From Chara braunii (lineage: Eukaryota; Streptophyta; Charophyceae; Charales; Characeae): 21,156 nucleotides of DNA. Below the pieces are notes generated by a model. It had not been told where the DNA came from. It worked only from the letters and a program-made list of their open reading frames with translations, and made no database searches. A program made the translations under genes and the position numbers. Shown piece by piece: positions 9,472 through 16,959 of the stretch; within the stretch, counting starts at the first letter, position 1, and the number at the start of each line of letters is the position of its first letter. The stretch is from positions 221,242 through 242,397 of the forward strand of contig BFEA01000008.1 of NCBI GenBank assembly GCA_003427395.1. Reading direction: 5' to 3'.

Positions 9472-9492
9472 GAAAATAAAATAAAAATAAAC
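9472..9492 (+). other. A-rich tail after the U2-like copy, with possible target-site duplication
   Basis: GAAAATAAAATAAAAATAAA directly follows the U2-like segment. The hexamer GAGGAT occurs just before the U2 start (9396-9401) and again just after the tail (about 9495-9500), within AAA-TTGAGGAT and AAACTCGAGGAT. An A tail plus short flanking repeats is the signature of LINE-type retroposition. The duplication is short and imperfect, so this is suggestive only. Confidence 0.4.
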
Positions 9493-9867
9493 TCGAGGAT
9501 GTTTCTCCTCCTGACGACTAGGTTCTTCTTCCTGCTTGTTCCTTCAATCATCCTCTGAACGGTGAGGAGGAAAAGGCTGAATTAGTAGAACTGTATATAT
9601 AATTACAAGTTAAAACATACTGCGATTCTCCTTTCCCTCCCCCCAACACCCCCCCCTTCCCACCTCACACACACCCCCGCCCCCCTTAAAAAAAAAATAA
9701 AATTGTCATCCGAGTACAATAGGCTAAGTTATGAAATCACCCGCTTACCGCGATCACATTCTCCGCAGAATATGTGTGCGCCTTTCGGCTGTCGACATCG
9801 TCGAGGCTATGAAGTGGCCTGCATCTTTTATGTGTACGGTGGGTCATGATGATCGCCATCGTGTGTG
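9493..9867. other. non-coding stretch with C/A-rich and A-run low complexity
   Basis: Apart from a C/A-rich tract at about 9628-9687 and a run of A at about 9689-9703, nothing is recognisable. Short open frames exist but show no family resemblance. Confidence 0.45.
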
Positions 9868-9965
9868 TGAGGGGGGGTGGGGGTGGAGTGGGGGAAGGGG
9901 GGAAGGGGGGGAAAGGGGGAAGGGGGAAGAGGGAGACGTGAGGAGGGAGGAGGGAGGAGGGAGAG
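9868..9965 (+). repeat. G-rich tract with quadruplex potential
   Basis: There are more than eight runs of three or more G separated by one to five other bases on the plus strand, for example GGGGGGGTGGGGGTGG. This meets the usual G-quadruplex pattern many times over. Its role, if any, is unknown. Confidence 0.6.
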
Positions 9966-10132
9966 AGTACGGTCGAAAATAGTGAACCGGACGTTCAAAG
10001 GAACATTTTTCAGGCGAAGAATGAGTAATGACTGAAATTGAATCACAATGTGACTCGAGGGATCCATGAAAATTGAAGCACGCGCTGAGTATGTCGTCCT
10101 ATGGCCCATTTTGTACACGGTACTATGAATAC

Positions 10133-10729
10133 ATTGGGCCAGAATACAGGCATAATGACCGTGCGTTCTACTCGGGGGATGACGGTAGTGCCAGACGTAG
10201 CCAGACGTAGATTCATGATTACATCCAGTCATGACCCTGTTCGGTACAATCAACGTTAGGGCGTGTTCCCTGTAAGGAAAGCTAGCAAAGGCAAAGAATC
10301 ACGAGCTGAGCTGACCTGACAGATCGTTCCTCGGCACCAGAAACAAACTATAATCAGCCTACCAGGACTGGGCGGGGTGTAGGTTGATGCCATCCATTCA
10401 TAGATCCTGTTCGGTATGAGAAAGGCAGAAAGGAAAATAATAAGGATCTGAGCCGTGACTTGGCTGATCGGTCCTCGGCACTAGAAACAAAGCAATACTA
10501 ACAGCAGCCTAGGGCCGCGTGGGGTAGGTTCAGCGCATCCCATCGTGATTATGCAGCAGCGTGCAATGCTAGTGCACTGCGCAGTGGAACGCAGCCCTTT
10601 GTATATTGTAATAAGATCCAACGGAACCGGTCTTGAGAACATGTAAGGGGACGGCTCTACTGCAGTAGAAGCAACTGTACTGTTTCCCCGAATACAGTGT
10701 ACGGTCATTATAGCTGCACTTGGGCCAAC
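10133..10729. mobile_element. possible MITE-like element with ~45-bp imperfect terminal inverted repeats
   Basis: The left end (10133-10177), from TTGGGCC through ATAATGACCGTGCGTT to CTCGGGG, recurs inverted at 10687-10729, where the minus strand reads TTGGCCC, then ATAATGACCGTACACT, then TTCGGGG. The inverted arms are clearly related but imperfect. No transposase is present, which would make it non-autonomous. I could not define target-site duplications. A third, direct copy of the arm follows at about 10721-10775. Confidence 0.4.
10236..10545. repeat. diverged ~170-bp direct repeats
   Basis: CCTGTTCGGTA starts both copies (10236 and 10406). Shared landmarks in order are GATCTGAGC-like sequence, CTGATCGGTCCTCGGCAC, AGAAACAAA, CAGCCTA and GGGGTAGGTT. 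Copy 1 runs 10236-10399 and copy 2 runs 10406-10545. They are diverged and carry indels, so this is an old tandem duplication inside the possible element at 10133-10729. Confidence 0.6.
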
Positions 10730-10775
10730 TTTCAGCCTAGATACGGTGACAATTGCCGTACGTTCTATTCGGGTA

Positions 10776-11213
10776 AAGAGGGTAGGGTAGCGGGCTATAG
10801 CAGTAGATGCGTCAACTCAATGGCTGGGCGGAGATGGTGACGGGTGCAATTCTGATGCGAGTGTAGAGCAAAGCCCATACTATTAGTTGGGAGTCGGAGT
10901 GGCTGTGAATTTGATCGATCAAACACTCATACTAAAGGACTTGCCTGGATGCATCTGACGGCAATTACGGCCGGCATGGGATGTATCCAACTGCAATTGC
11001 GTCTAATTGTTGGCGGCCTAAGAATTATCGGGGAAGCTTGTAAGCTTTCTTTTCTTCTTTTCTTTTTTTTTTCCCTTATTCTGAAAGGGTGACGACCTTG
11101 AGATATCATCATTGAGCTTTTCGGATGATCAGCCACACTTGGGACCGGCCCCAGGCAATTCATAAATATTTGGTTTCAGTGATCACGTTCCATCATCTGG
11201 ATAGCCATTCACT
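10776..11213. other. non-coding stretch, no gene recognised
   Basis: No open frame with recognisable content is present. A pyrimidine-rich run (CTTTTCTTCTTTTC) is at about 11046-11075. Confidence 0.45.
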
Positions 11214-11626
11214 GTGTTCAGGCAGCCCGATGGGCGGAGAGACTTTGCCGCAGAGTTCCATCCTGGATCTATAGCTTTTTTTTTACTATTATTAAAAAGG
11301 CTATTTCTTTTAAGCCCTACCAATTCAAATACCTGTCGAATCTGGGCAGGACGGTAATGCTCCCGGAGTTCAGTTCCCATCTGTCTTATCTCCTATGAGG
11401 GACGTTGGACACGTTTTCAGGGTGTTCAGGCAGCCCGATGGGCGGAAAGACTTTGCCGCAGAGTTCCATCCTGGATCTATAGCTTTTTTTTTACTATTAT
11501 TAAAAAGGCTATTTCTTTTAAGCCCAACCAATTCAAATACCTGTCGAATCTGGGCAGGACGGTAATGCTCCCGGAGTTCAGTTCCCATCTGTCTTTTCTC
11601 CTATGAGGGACGTTGGACACGTTTTC
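11214..11626. repeat. 208-bp recent tandem duplication
   Basis: The unit 11214-11418 is repeated at 11422-11626 at an offset of 208. I count three differences over 205 bases: GAGAGAC/GAAAGAC, CCCTACC/CCCAACC and CTTATCT/CTTTTCT. Each copy holds a hairpin-forming stretch, TAGCTTTTTT paired with AAAAAGGCTA around a short loop. The minus strand of each copy has an open frame starting MGTELREHYRPAQIRQ, but with so few differences its preservation says nothing about function. The duplication is recent. Confidence 0.93.
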
Positions 11627-12498
11627 GAGATGGAGTCGTCCGTAAGAAAGTCTAGATCCCGACTTCACAGGATGGTTTTCTGTTTAAAAAACAAAAGAAA
11701 AGAAAATAACCTGGCCGTAGTTGCAGTCAGATGCATCTGAGAAAGTTCTACGTAGCTTGCGTCTGCCCTGAAGTCGTTGACCGCCCTTTATTTTTCTTTT
11801 TTTTGAAAAGGAAAGAGTCTTTTTTTTTTTGAGAAGGAAAGAGTCCGTTTTTCAAAAGGAAAAGAGTTTTCTTTACAGGCTGGGAACCGGGCCCAGCGTC
11901 CCTCACATCAGTAGCTGTGGCCCACAGGGATGAGCCAGGAGCCAGGCGCACCGGCCAGGCCTAGCCCCAACCACAGCAGAGAGCAAACATTGAGCTGTTC
12001 CAAAAAGGTCCTTCACCGCTCTTTCGCTCCTACTGTCAAAAGAACGACCTCATTTTTTTTTTTATTTTTTTTTTTGTTTGGGTTCTTGAAATCCTGTGTC
12101 CTTGTCCTCCGTGGGCCATGTCCCACTTGTCGGCCATGTCCCACTTGCTTGTCGAGGTTTAGTTCTCGCTTCGAGTATCACTGGGTCCCTGCCATCCGAT
12201 CTGTGAAAATCTCACGGCCTAGTGTGACCACGTTGGAACATGCACGAAACGTAAACAACACCCCGTCTAGTGGGATATGGCCCCCGGGATCATAGGGAAA
12301 TGACCCAAATTAAAAGGAAAAAAAGAGTAGCTGTGGCCTTGAAGAAAGATTGGCGGTGACAGGCTCGTGGGCGCATTGTAGATTGTTCAGTAGGTGAGGA
12401 GCGGTTTAGGAGGGGGGTTATGGCCCCCTTTTTGGCAGGGGCCTTTGGGGGGCGAATTTAGGTGCTATTTCAGGGCCTGCTTTAGGGGCGCCCTTAGG
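11627..12498. other. non-coding, T/A-run rich, with a small 18-bp tandem repeat
   Basis: Runs of T and A abound (11785-11835, 12050-12076). At about 11800-11875 the motif GAAAAGGAAAGAGT or close variants occur three times. At 12114-12149 the 18-mer GGCCATGTCCCACTTGTC is present twice in tandem, the second time ending CT. No gene is recognised. Confidence 0.5.
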
Positions 12499-12576
12499 GA
12501 CTCTGGTTTACGGGATACTCTACGGACTCTGGTGTACGGGATACCCTAGGGACTCTGGTGTACGCGGGACTCTAGG
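12499..12576. repeat. 26-bp minisatellite, three copies
   Basis: Units begin GACTCTGGTTTACGGGATAC (12499), GACTCTGGTGTACGGGATAC (12525) and GACTCTGGTGTACGCGGGAC (12551). The period is exactly 26, with a few substitutions between copies. The surrounding sequence is rich in GGGG and TAGGG-like motifs. Confidence 0.85.
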
Positions 12577-13356
12577 GGTTACGTAGTTTATAATGGGGTG
12601 TGTTTGGTGGATTGGAACTTGGAGGTGGGTTTGGGGGATTGCTCTTGCGAAAAAGTCCTCTCAAAGGGAACTGGGTGAGGCTCCAAGAAAGGGGTTTCCG
12701 GGGGCTATGGCCACAGAGCGGCCCTGAGGTGTTCAGATCGGATGGGCCAGGATAACAGGCGAAAATAGAGGACCGCGGCCTTTCTTTGTAGGTGGAAATT
12801 TTAATTTGTGACTGCGTGGTGGGGGACTACGTGAAGATTCTCACAAGACTAAGTCCTTGCTTTTTTGTTTTTTGTTTTTTGTTTTTTTTTTAAACCAACT
12901 GCCCAAGGTGGTGCTAGGAGTGCTGATAGGAGCAGACACCACTAGCATAGTACCCGGGGAGGCTCCATCTATTGGTGGGGAGCAGCACCTGCTGGAAATA
13001 GGTCCAGCGTCCCTGAACAATATGGTTGATGGTTTGATCTGATGAAATGATTGCTTTCACAGAACTGATGGTAAGCTGCAGGATGAACCTACAGAGACCA
13101 CGACACCACAGCCAAGTTGATTGCCTTGGCAGTAATGACCAGCTGGCCGTGAGACCTTCCCACAGAGGAGAGTGCTTGACAGATAGACCTACTCTACAAC
13201 CAACATGTGAGTGCCTACATGACTTCCTGTTGAAAGTGCAGGGGAGTCCCCGATCATGTAGGCAAGCATACCTCCCTTTCCCCTGCCACCACCCGTGGTC
13301 CTTGATGTGCGCTGAGCAAAACGGAGAGTGAGAGGGCTTGGTTTTGTTCCGCTTTT
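12577..13356. other. gene-poor stretch with short unassigned open frames
   Basis: Open frames exist on both strands over 12857-13408 (for example 164 codons on the minus strand, 12914-13408). They overlap and share no recognisable motif. Splice-like signals occur at 13045-13075: TTGCTTTCACAG followed eight bases later by GTAAGC. No gene model can be supported. Confidence 0.4.
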
Positions 13357-13947
13357 GTGTCCCGCCGGGCTCTTCCGGTCGATGTGACCCTTTGTCTGTG
13401 GCCACCAAACCCCTATTATCTCCTCAATCCCTGTGATCCTCTGCGTGAGACCATCGAACCTCCGAAACTTGTGGACCCTCTACCCCCTGGATCTGTTCTG
13501 CGCACTTCCATGGATGTTTTGGTGAGGCCACTGAGTTCTCCTGTCATCTGTATCAGGTCTTCTGCAGGCCCATTGTGGAGATCAGCAGCCAACGGGCTCT
13601 GTAGAGGAACTGGTTTTGTTGTGCCGCTGCTTTCTGTGTGCTTGTTGTGTGTCGTCAGTGATGAGTGGCTCTGTGTTCCTCGTCGTCCGCTGTCACCATC
13701 CAGGGATCGGTCGGGGAGGGAGGAGGGAGAGGTGGATTGTTGGGTGGGGGCTGTGAGGGCGGGGGGGGAGGGGCAGAACGGTAGGATCCCAGTGAGAGGG
13801 AGGGTGGGGGTAGGGGAGGGAAAGCCGAGGGGGGGGAGGTGGAAGCCAGGGGGAAGGGAATGGTCTCGGTCTGTGACGCACCAACTTTCGGACCTGCGCT
13901 ATCTTCCCCCCCCCTTTGTCTCTATCTTTTTGTCGAATTTTGGGTGA
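13357..13947 (+). CDS. doubtful 196-codon hypothetical frame
   Basis: An ATG-started frame of 196 codons. The first ~75 residues include LWPPNPYYLLNPCDPLRE and PLPPGSVLRTSMDVLV, which look less biased than chance low-complexity sequence. The rest runs through a G-rich tract (about 13690-13860) and into the start of repeat copy A, and is probably fortuitous. No family is recognised and no signal peptide or promoter is evident. It may be a fragment of an old transposon gene or not a gene at all. Confidence 0.2.
   Translation: MSRRALPVDVTLCLWPPNPYYLLNPCDPLRETIEPPKLVDPLPPGSVLRTSMDVLVRPLSSPVICIRSSAGPLWRSAANGLCRGTGFVVPLLSVCLLCVVSDEWLCVPRRPLSPSRDRSGREEGEVDCWVGAVRAGGEGQNGRIPVRGRVGVGEGKPRGGRWKPGGREWSRSVTHQLSDLRYLPPPFVSIFLSNFG
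13690..13860 (+). repeat. G-rich tract preceding repeat copy A
   Basis: Many runs of three to nine G on the plus strand, with quadruplex potential. A similar G-rich tract lies in the spacer after copy B (19258-19400). Confidence 0.55.
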
Positions 13948-14086
13948 CCATCGGACGAGGCCTCTTTTTGTATTTTTATGAATGTAATATATGAGACCCT
14001 CGGATCAATTTTTGAAAATTTGTCTTTTTTTTTGCGAATTGGGAATTACATGGGAATTACGCACGCCTTAGCGAGCGCGCTAGGAA

Positions 14087-14566
14087 TTTGGGTCGACGGT
14101 TAGGAATTTCGAAATAAGCGGGATCCGACGTGTCCTTTCTTGCGCATGAATGTTCTCAACTTCGTCCTGGAAAGGTTTGGGAATTTTCGCAGAAATCTGA
14201 ATAGGCATAGGGCTTTCCCACGACCTCGCTTTGCTGCGCGGATGTTGTATTTTTCAATTTCAATTAGCCATAAGTGTTTCGGTGCCCTTTTTGCCTTCGC
14301 GACGACGCCATGCATGCGAGCCTCTCTTTGGGTCGACGGTTAGGAATTTCGGAATAAGCGGGATCCGACGTGTCCTTTCTTGCGCATGAATGTTCTCAAC
14401 TTCGTTTTGGAAAGCTCTGGGAATTTTCCCAGAAATCTGAATAGGCATAGGGCTTTCCCACGCGCCCGCTTTGCCGCGCGGATATGGTATTTTTCAATTT
14501 GAATTAGTCGTAACTGTTTCGGTGCCCTTTTTGCCTTCTCGACGACACAGTGCATGCGAGTCTCCC
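14087..14566. repeat. 240-bp internal tandem duplication within copy A
   Basis: Unit 14087-14326 is repeated at 14327-14566 with a period of exactly 240. Both copies start TTTGGGTCGACGGTTAGGAA. They are visibly diverged. Copy B of the long repeat has a single unit at about 17158-17396. On the minus strand each unit in copy A holds an open frame of 71 codons containing KAKRAPK and ending GSRLFRNS. The unit in copy B has the same frame with an internal stop. Confidence 0.92.
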
Positions 14567-14854
14567 CTCCCCGCTTCCCCCGCTGCCCTCGACACTCCCT
14601 TCCTCGCGCTCATGCTCCTCCTCTCTTTGTAACCGTTTTCCATCTCCCCATCGCCTTGCGCGCCTTTTCTCTCTCTTCTTGATCGTCTGAATCTTGGTTC
14701 CGTTTCACACTATTCTTCGCGCTCTTCTTCTTCCCACTCTGATCCCCTGCACTGAAACACCCTGTCGACCTCCTATCACTCTCTCTGGCCAAAGAGACAC
14801 GCCGTGTAAGAGGGAAATTCCTGATACACAACGATTCTGATTGGCTGCCGCTGG

Positions 14855-14862
14855 GATCCAAA
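14855..14862. repeat. target-site duplication, left
   Basis: GATCCAAA precedes the insertion and is repeated at 15371-15378. The empty site in copy B has it once (17683-17690). A ninth base (G) before it also matches, so the duplication could be 9 bp (GGATCCAAA). Confidence 0.8.
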
Positions 14863-15370
14863 CTATGAATCCCCCGCGGGCGCAGTCGCCGCGGGCAGGA
14901 CCGCGGACCGTGGTCTCCGCCTCGATGCCGTGGTCATGAATGCGATTCTCGGTTATGAAAAAAAATAAAAATAAAAAAAAATTAAAAAATCTGAAAAAAC
15001 TAAATGTTATGCCAAAAAATAAAGTGAACAACTTTTGCCTTGAAGTTGTATCAAAACTCCTTACCAAATTTGGTATAAAAAACAAACAAAATCCTTTATT
15101 TTTCTTATTAAAAGAATAAAGTGAAGAACTTTTGCCTGAGGGATTTCTGTTTTTCATTTTTTTTAAAATAAAAAAGAAGTCAAAAAATAAAAATAAAAAT
15201 ATACGGTTGTAGAGCGCACAAGAACTTACAAACTCGTATTTTTTTTTTTTTTTTTGGCCTATTATCCTAGGAGTTCAAAATGTTGGGGTTTTCAATTACA
15301 CTAGGCCGCGTGGAGTCGGCCGCCGCGGGCGGGAAAATGGCCCGCGGTCGCGGCTGCGGGTGATACATAG
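14863..15370. mobile_element. 508-bp MITE-like DNA transposon with TIRs and 8- or 9-bp target duplication
   Basis: The element starts CTATGAATCCCCCGCGGGCG and its other end, read inward, starts CTATGTATCACCCGCAGCCG, so 16 of the first 20 bases match. The ends are GC-rich, with CGCCGCGGGC also present near both ends. The middle (about 14958-15290) is very AT-rich, with poly-A and poly-T runs and an internal short repeat (AATAAAGTGAACAACTTTTG, repeated with one change about 97 bases on). It is flanked by GATCCAAA on both sides, and copy B of the surrounding repeat shows the uninterrupted site. No transposase is present, so it must have been moved in trans. An 8-bp duplication would suit hAT elements and a 9-bp one would suit Mutator-like elements. 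Confidence 0.85.
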
Positions 15371-15378
15371 GATCCAAA
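15371..15378. repeat. target-site duplication, right
   Basis: GATCCAAA, identical to 14855-14862, marks the right edge of the insertion. Copy A then resumes homology with copy B at GGATCGACATGGCTTTC. Confidence 0.8.
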
Positions 15379-15386
15379 GGATCGAC

Positions 15387-15548
15387 ATGGCTTTCGCCGG
15401 GCAATCCCTGAGCCTTCTCCTACTCCTCTCTGCCTCAGTCCTAACCCTTCCTAGCATTTATCCTTTCTTTCGCAGCTATAAATTCAGCAAGCGGTCCCGA
15501 AAACCTCTCTCTCGACTCATCAATTCGCTTCCGGGAAGCTGTGGCTAG
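15387..15548 (+). CDS. small frame with signal-peptide-like start in copy A, doubtful
   Basis: The 53-codon frame begins MAFAGQSLSLLLLLSASV, which looks like a secretory signal peptide, then continues LPSIYPFFRSYKFSKRSRK. Within it lies a near-ideal 3' splice site: a branch-like TCCTAAC, a pyrimidine tract, then TTTCGCAG. The same DNA can therefore be read as an intron end, and the apparent signal peptide may be an accident of a pyrimidine-rich intron. The equivalent in copy B is shorter (17699-17809, stop after KFRKR) and its splice AG is mutated to AA. Confidence 0.2.
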   Translation: MAFAGQSLSLLLLLSASVLTLPSIYPFFRSYKFSKRSRKPLSRLINSLPGSCG

Positions 15549-16875
15549 ATTGTATGAAGGAAGGTGCGAGTCTAAGAGGTTGAGCGGGCTGTGGTCTTGG
15601 CGCTCGGCATGCTGGATTGTCCGACGGACTGTGGGATCCGAGCAGGGCCATGTAGAGGCGAAGTCAGCGGGGTGACAATAACTATGGTGGATTGGCACGT
15701 GACGGCCGAGATCGTAAGTGCAAGTGAGATTTGAGTCGGAAGTGATTGAGTGTGTGGCCCGGGGCCATGGTGGAATTTTATGATAAAAGTGCTTTCTTTT
15801 GTTTTTGCTTCAAAATTTGTATCTTTGAATGTGAGTTTTGATCGCTCGACTTTTAAGCCCGGACATCTCTGGGCAAGATCGCCTGACATTTTGTGGTTGC
15901 TTTCTACTCGTTTCTCCCCTGCCCTGGTTTGCGTCCATCCTCTCCTTCCTCCGGGCACGACATGTCATAATGGATGAATTATGCTAGCTTTGCTTCTCTC
16001 ACTTCGGTATGTGCATGCGGTGAGCCGTGATTAGATATTTTCTTGTGGCAGGATTGAAGGGATGATTGGTTGAGCGACTGAATGATCGGGTTGCCAAGAT
16101 TGTCAGACGAATGATGTATGATTAAGATCTGTGCTTACCTTTGCTGCCATGTGGACTGACGGCCCCAACCCGACCGGGCGCCAACTTCCTGTGCCCCCAC
16201 CGCGCCCCTTCTCGGATAATGAGGATAGTATACGTGTATGCGAGTGGGACGTGCAGAAAGCCATCGCCAAGATCGGAAGGCGTTACTACTTTCCTCTCGA
16301 AACTCGGTGCTCTGGATTCGCTGGTGCGGGTTTTGTTATCATCGATATGCACTTTCCGCCATATTCGTTGTTATTGACCTTTAACGAACTGATTTTCCGT
16401 GGGCGGCTGTAGAGCCTCGTTGGCCTAACACTGTGCAGCGGTTGTCGTCGCCTCGAGCGTTATCAGGTCAAGGGGTTCCACTATCGCACACGCGGCGAAG
16501 ACGAACATAAAGAAAAGGCCACTCTGTTGAGGCCCTCCACGTCGGACTCGGAGTTGTGTAACGAGCGCCGACGAGACCTCATCCGAAAACGGGACACCAC
16601 GTGTGTACCCGCCCCCTTTCACGCGAAACGAAGAGCGACGGCTCATCGGGAAGTCCAACGATATTTTTTGGATTGAATTTCCCATAGCTGCGAGTCCCGC
16701 GCATGCCTTTTTTTTCTGCCTTAAAACCCGCACGGCGACCTGCTTCTTACAACAATCGGACCAACACGGGGGATTTCAGTTTCGTTTATGTCCCCGCACT
16801 CAATTTTCCAAAAATCCTTGGCATACCCCATCATCGTTGCCTTTCCCGGACCCCTTCCGTGAACCATAACGCTCC

Positions 16876-16947
16876 GCCTGGAAGGTAGCGCAGGGCGTGA
16901 GGTTCATCATTTGAAGGTCGTGAGCTCGAACCTCACATGCCCCACCA
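16876..16947 (+). pseudogene. tRNA-like sequence (elongator tRNA-Met-like), degenerate
   Basis: The 3' half is convincing: TGAAGGTC, then a perfect T-arm (GTGAG, loop CTCGAAC, CTCAC), then ATGCCCC and ACCA. Upstream are TAGCGCAG, which resembles the A box, and a CAT triplet where a Met anticodon would be. The 5' acceptor strand (GCCTGGA) does not pair with ATGCCCC, and the D-arm region is shortened, so it is not a working tRNA gene. An encoded CCA end would suggest origin from a mature tRNA, as in SINE or retropseudogene formation. It lies at the A/B junction. Copy B retains only the first part, up to GAGGTT. Confidence 0.5.
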
Positions 16948-16959
16948 GAGCCTCACATA

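Larger units (their letters stand above)
13872..16959 (+). repeat. long tandem repeat, copy A (~3.1 kb)
   Basis: The copy starts TGTGACGCACCAACTT and is followed immediately by copy B, with clearly alignable sequence throughout. Landmarks shared in order are GACCTGCGCTATCTTCCCCC, TTTTTGTCGAATTTTGGGTG, GGTCGACGGT, CGACACTCC, AGAGACACGCCGTGTAAGAG, GGCAATCCCTGAGCCTTCTC, ACTGACGGCCCCAACCCGAC, GGGACACCACGTGTGTACCC and GGAAGGTAGCGCAGGGC. Copy A is about 800 bases longer than copy B because of a 240-bp internal tandem duplication and a 508-bp insertion, both absent from B. Reading frames inside are short, and differences between the copies mostly change amino acids, so I see no conserved protein. 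It could be a non-autonomous transposon or a segmental tandem duplication. Confidence 0.9.

Noticed and set aside
12499-12576. Telomere-like or regulatory repeat
   Set aside because: The 26-bp unit contains no run of telomeric TTTAGGG units. Three copies make an ordinary minisatellite.
12914-13408. 164-codon minus-strand frame as a gene
   Set aside because: No recognisable motif, a competing plus-strand frame over the same bases, and no supporting promoter or splice structure.
14705-15157. 150-codon minus-strand frame
   Set aside because: It spans the junction between repeat copy A and the MITE-like insertion and consists largely of the element's AT-rich core.
15750-15977. Plus-strand 75-codon frame conserved in both long repeat copies (with 18064-18300)
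   Set aside because: The DNA itself is conserved in the duplication, and differences checked between copies mostly change the amino acid, so there is no sign of protein-level selection.
16425-16733. Minus-strand frame shared with 18681-19001
   Set aside because: The shared part of about 45 codons follows from the tandem duplication. The differences are largely non-synonymous and the ends diverge by frameshift.
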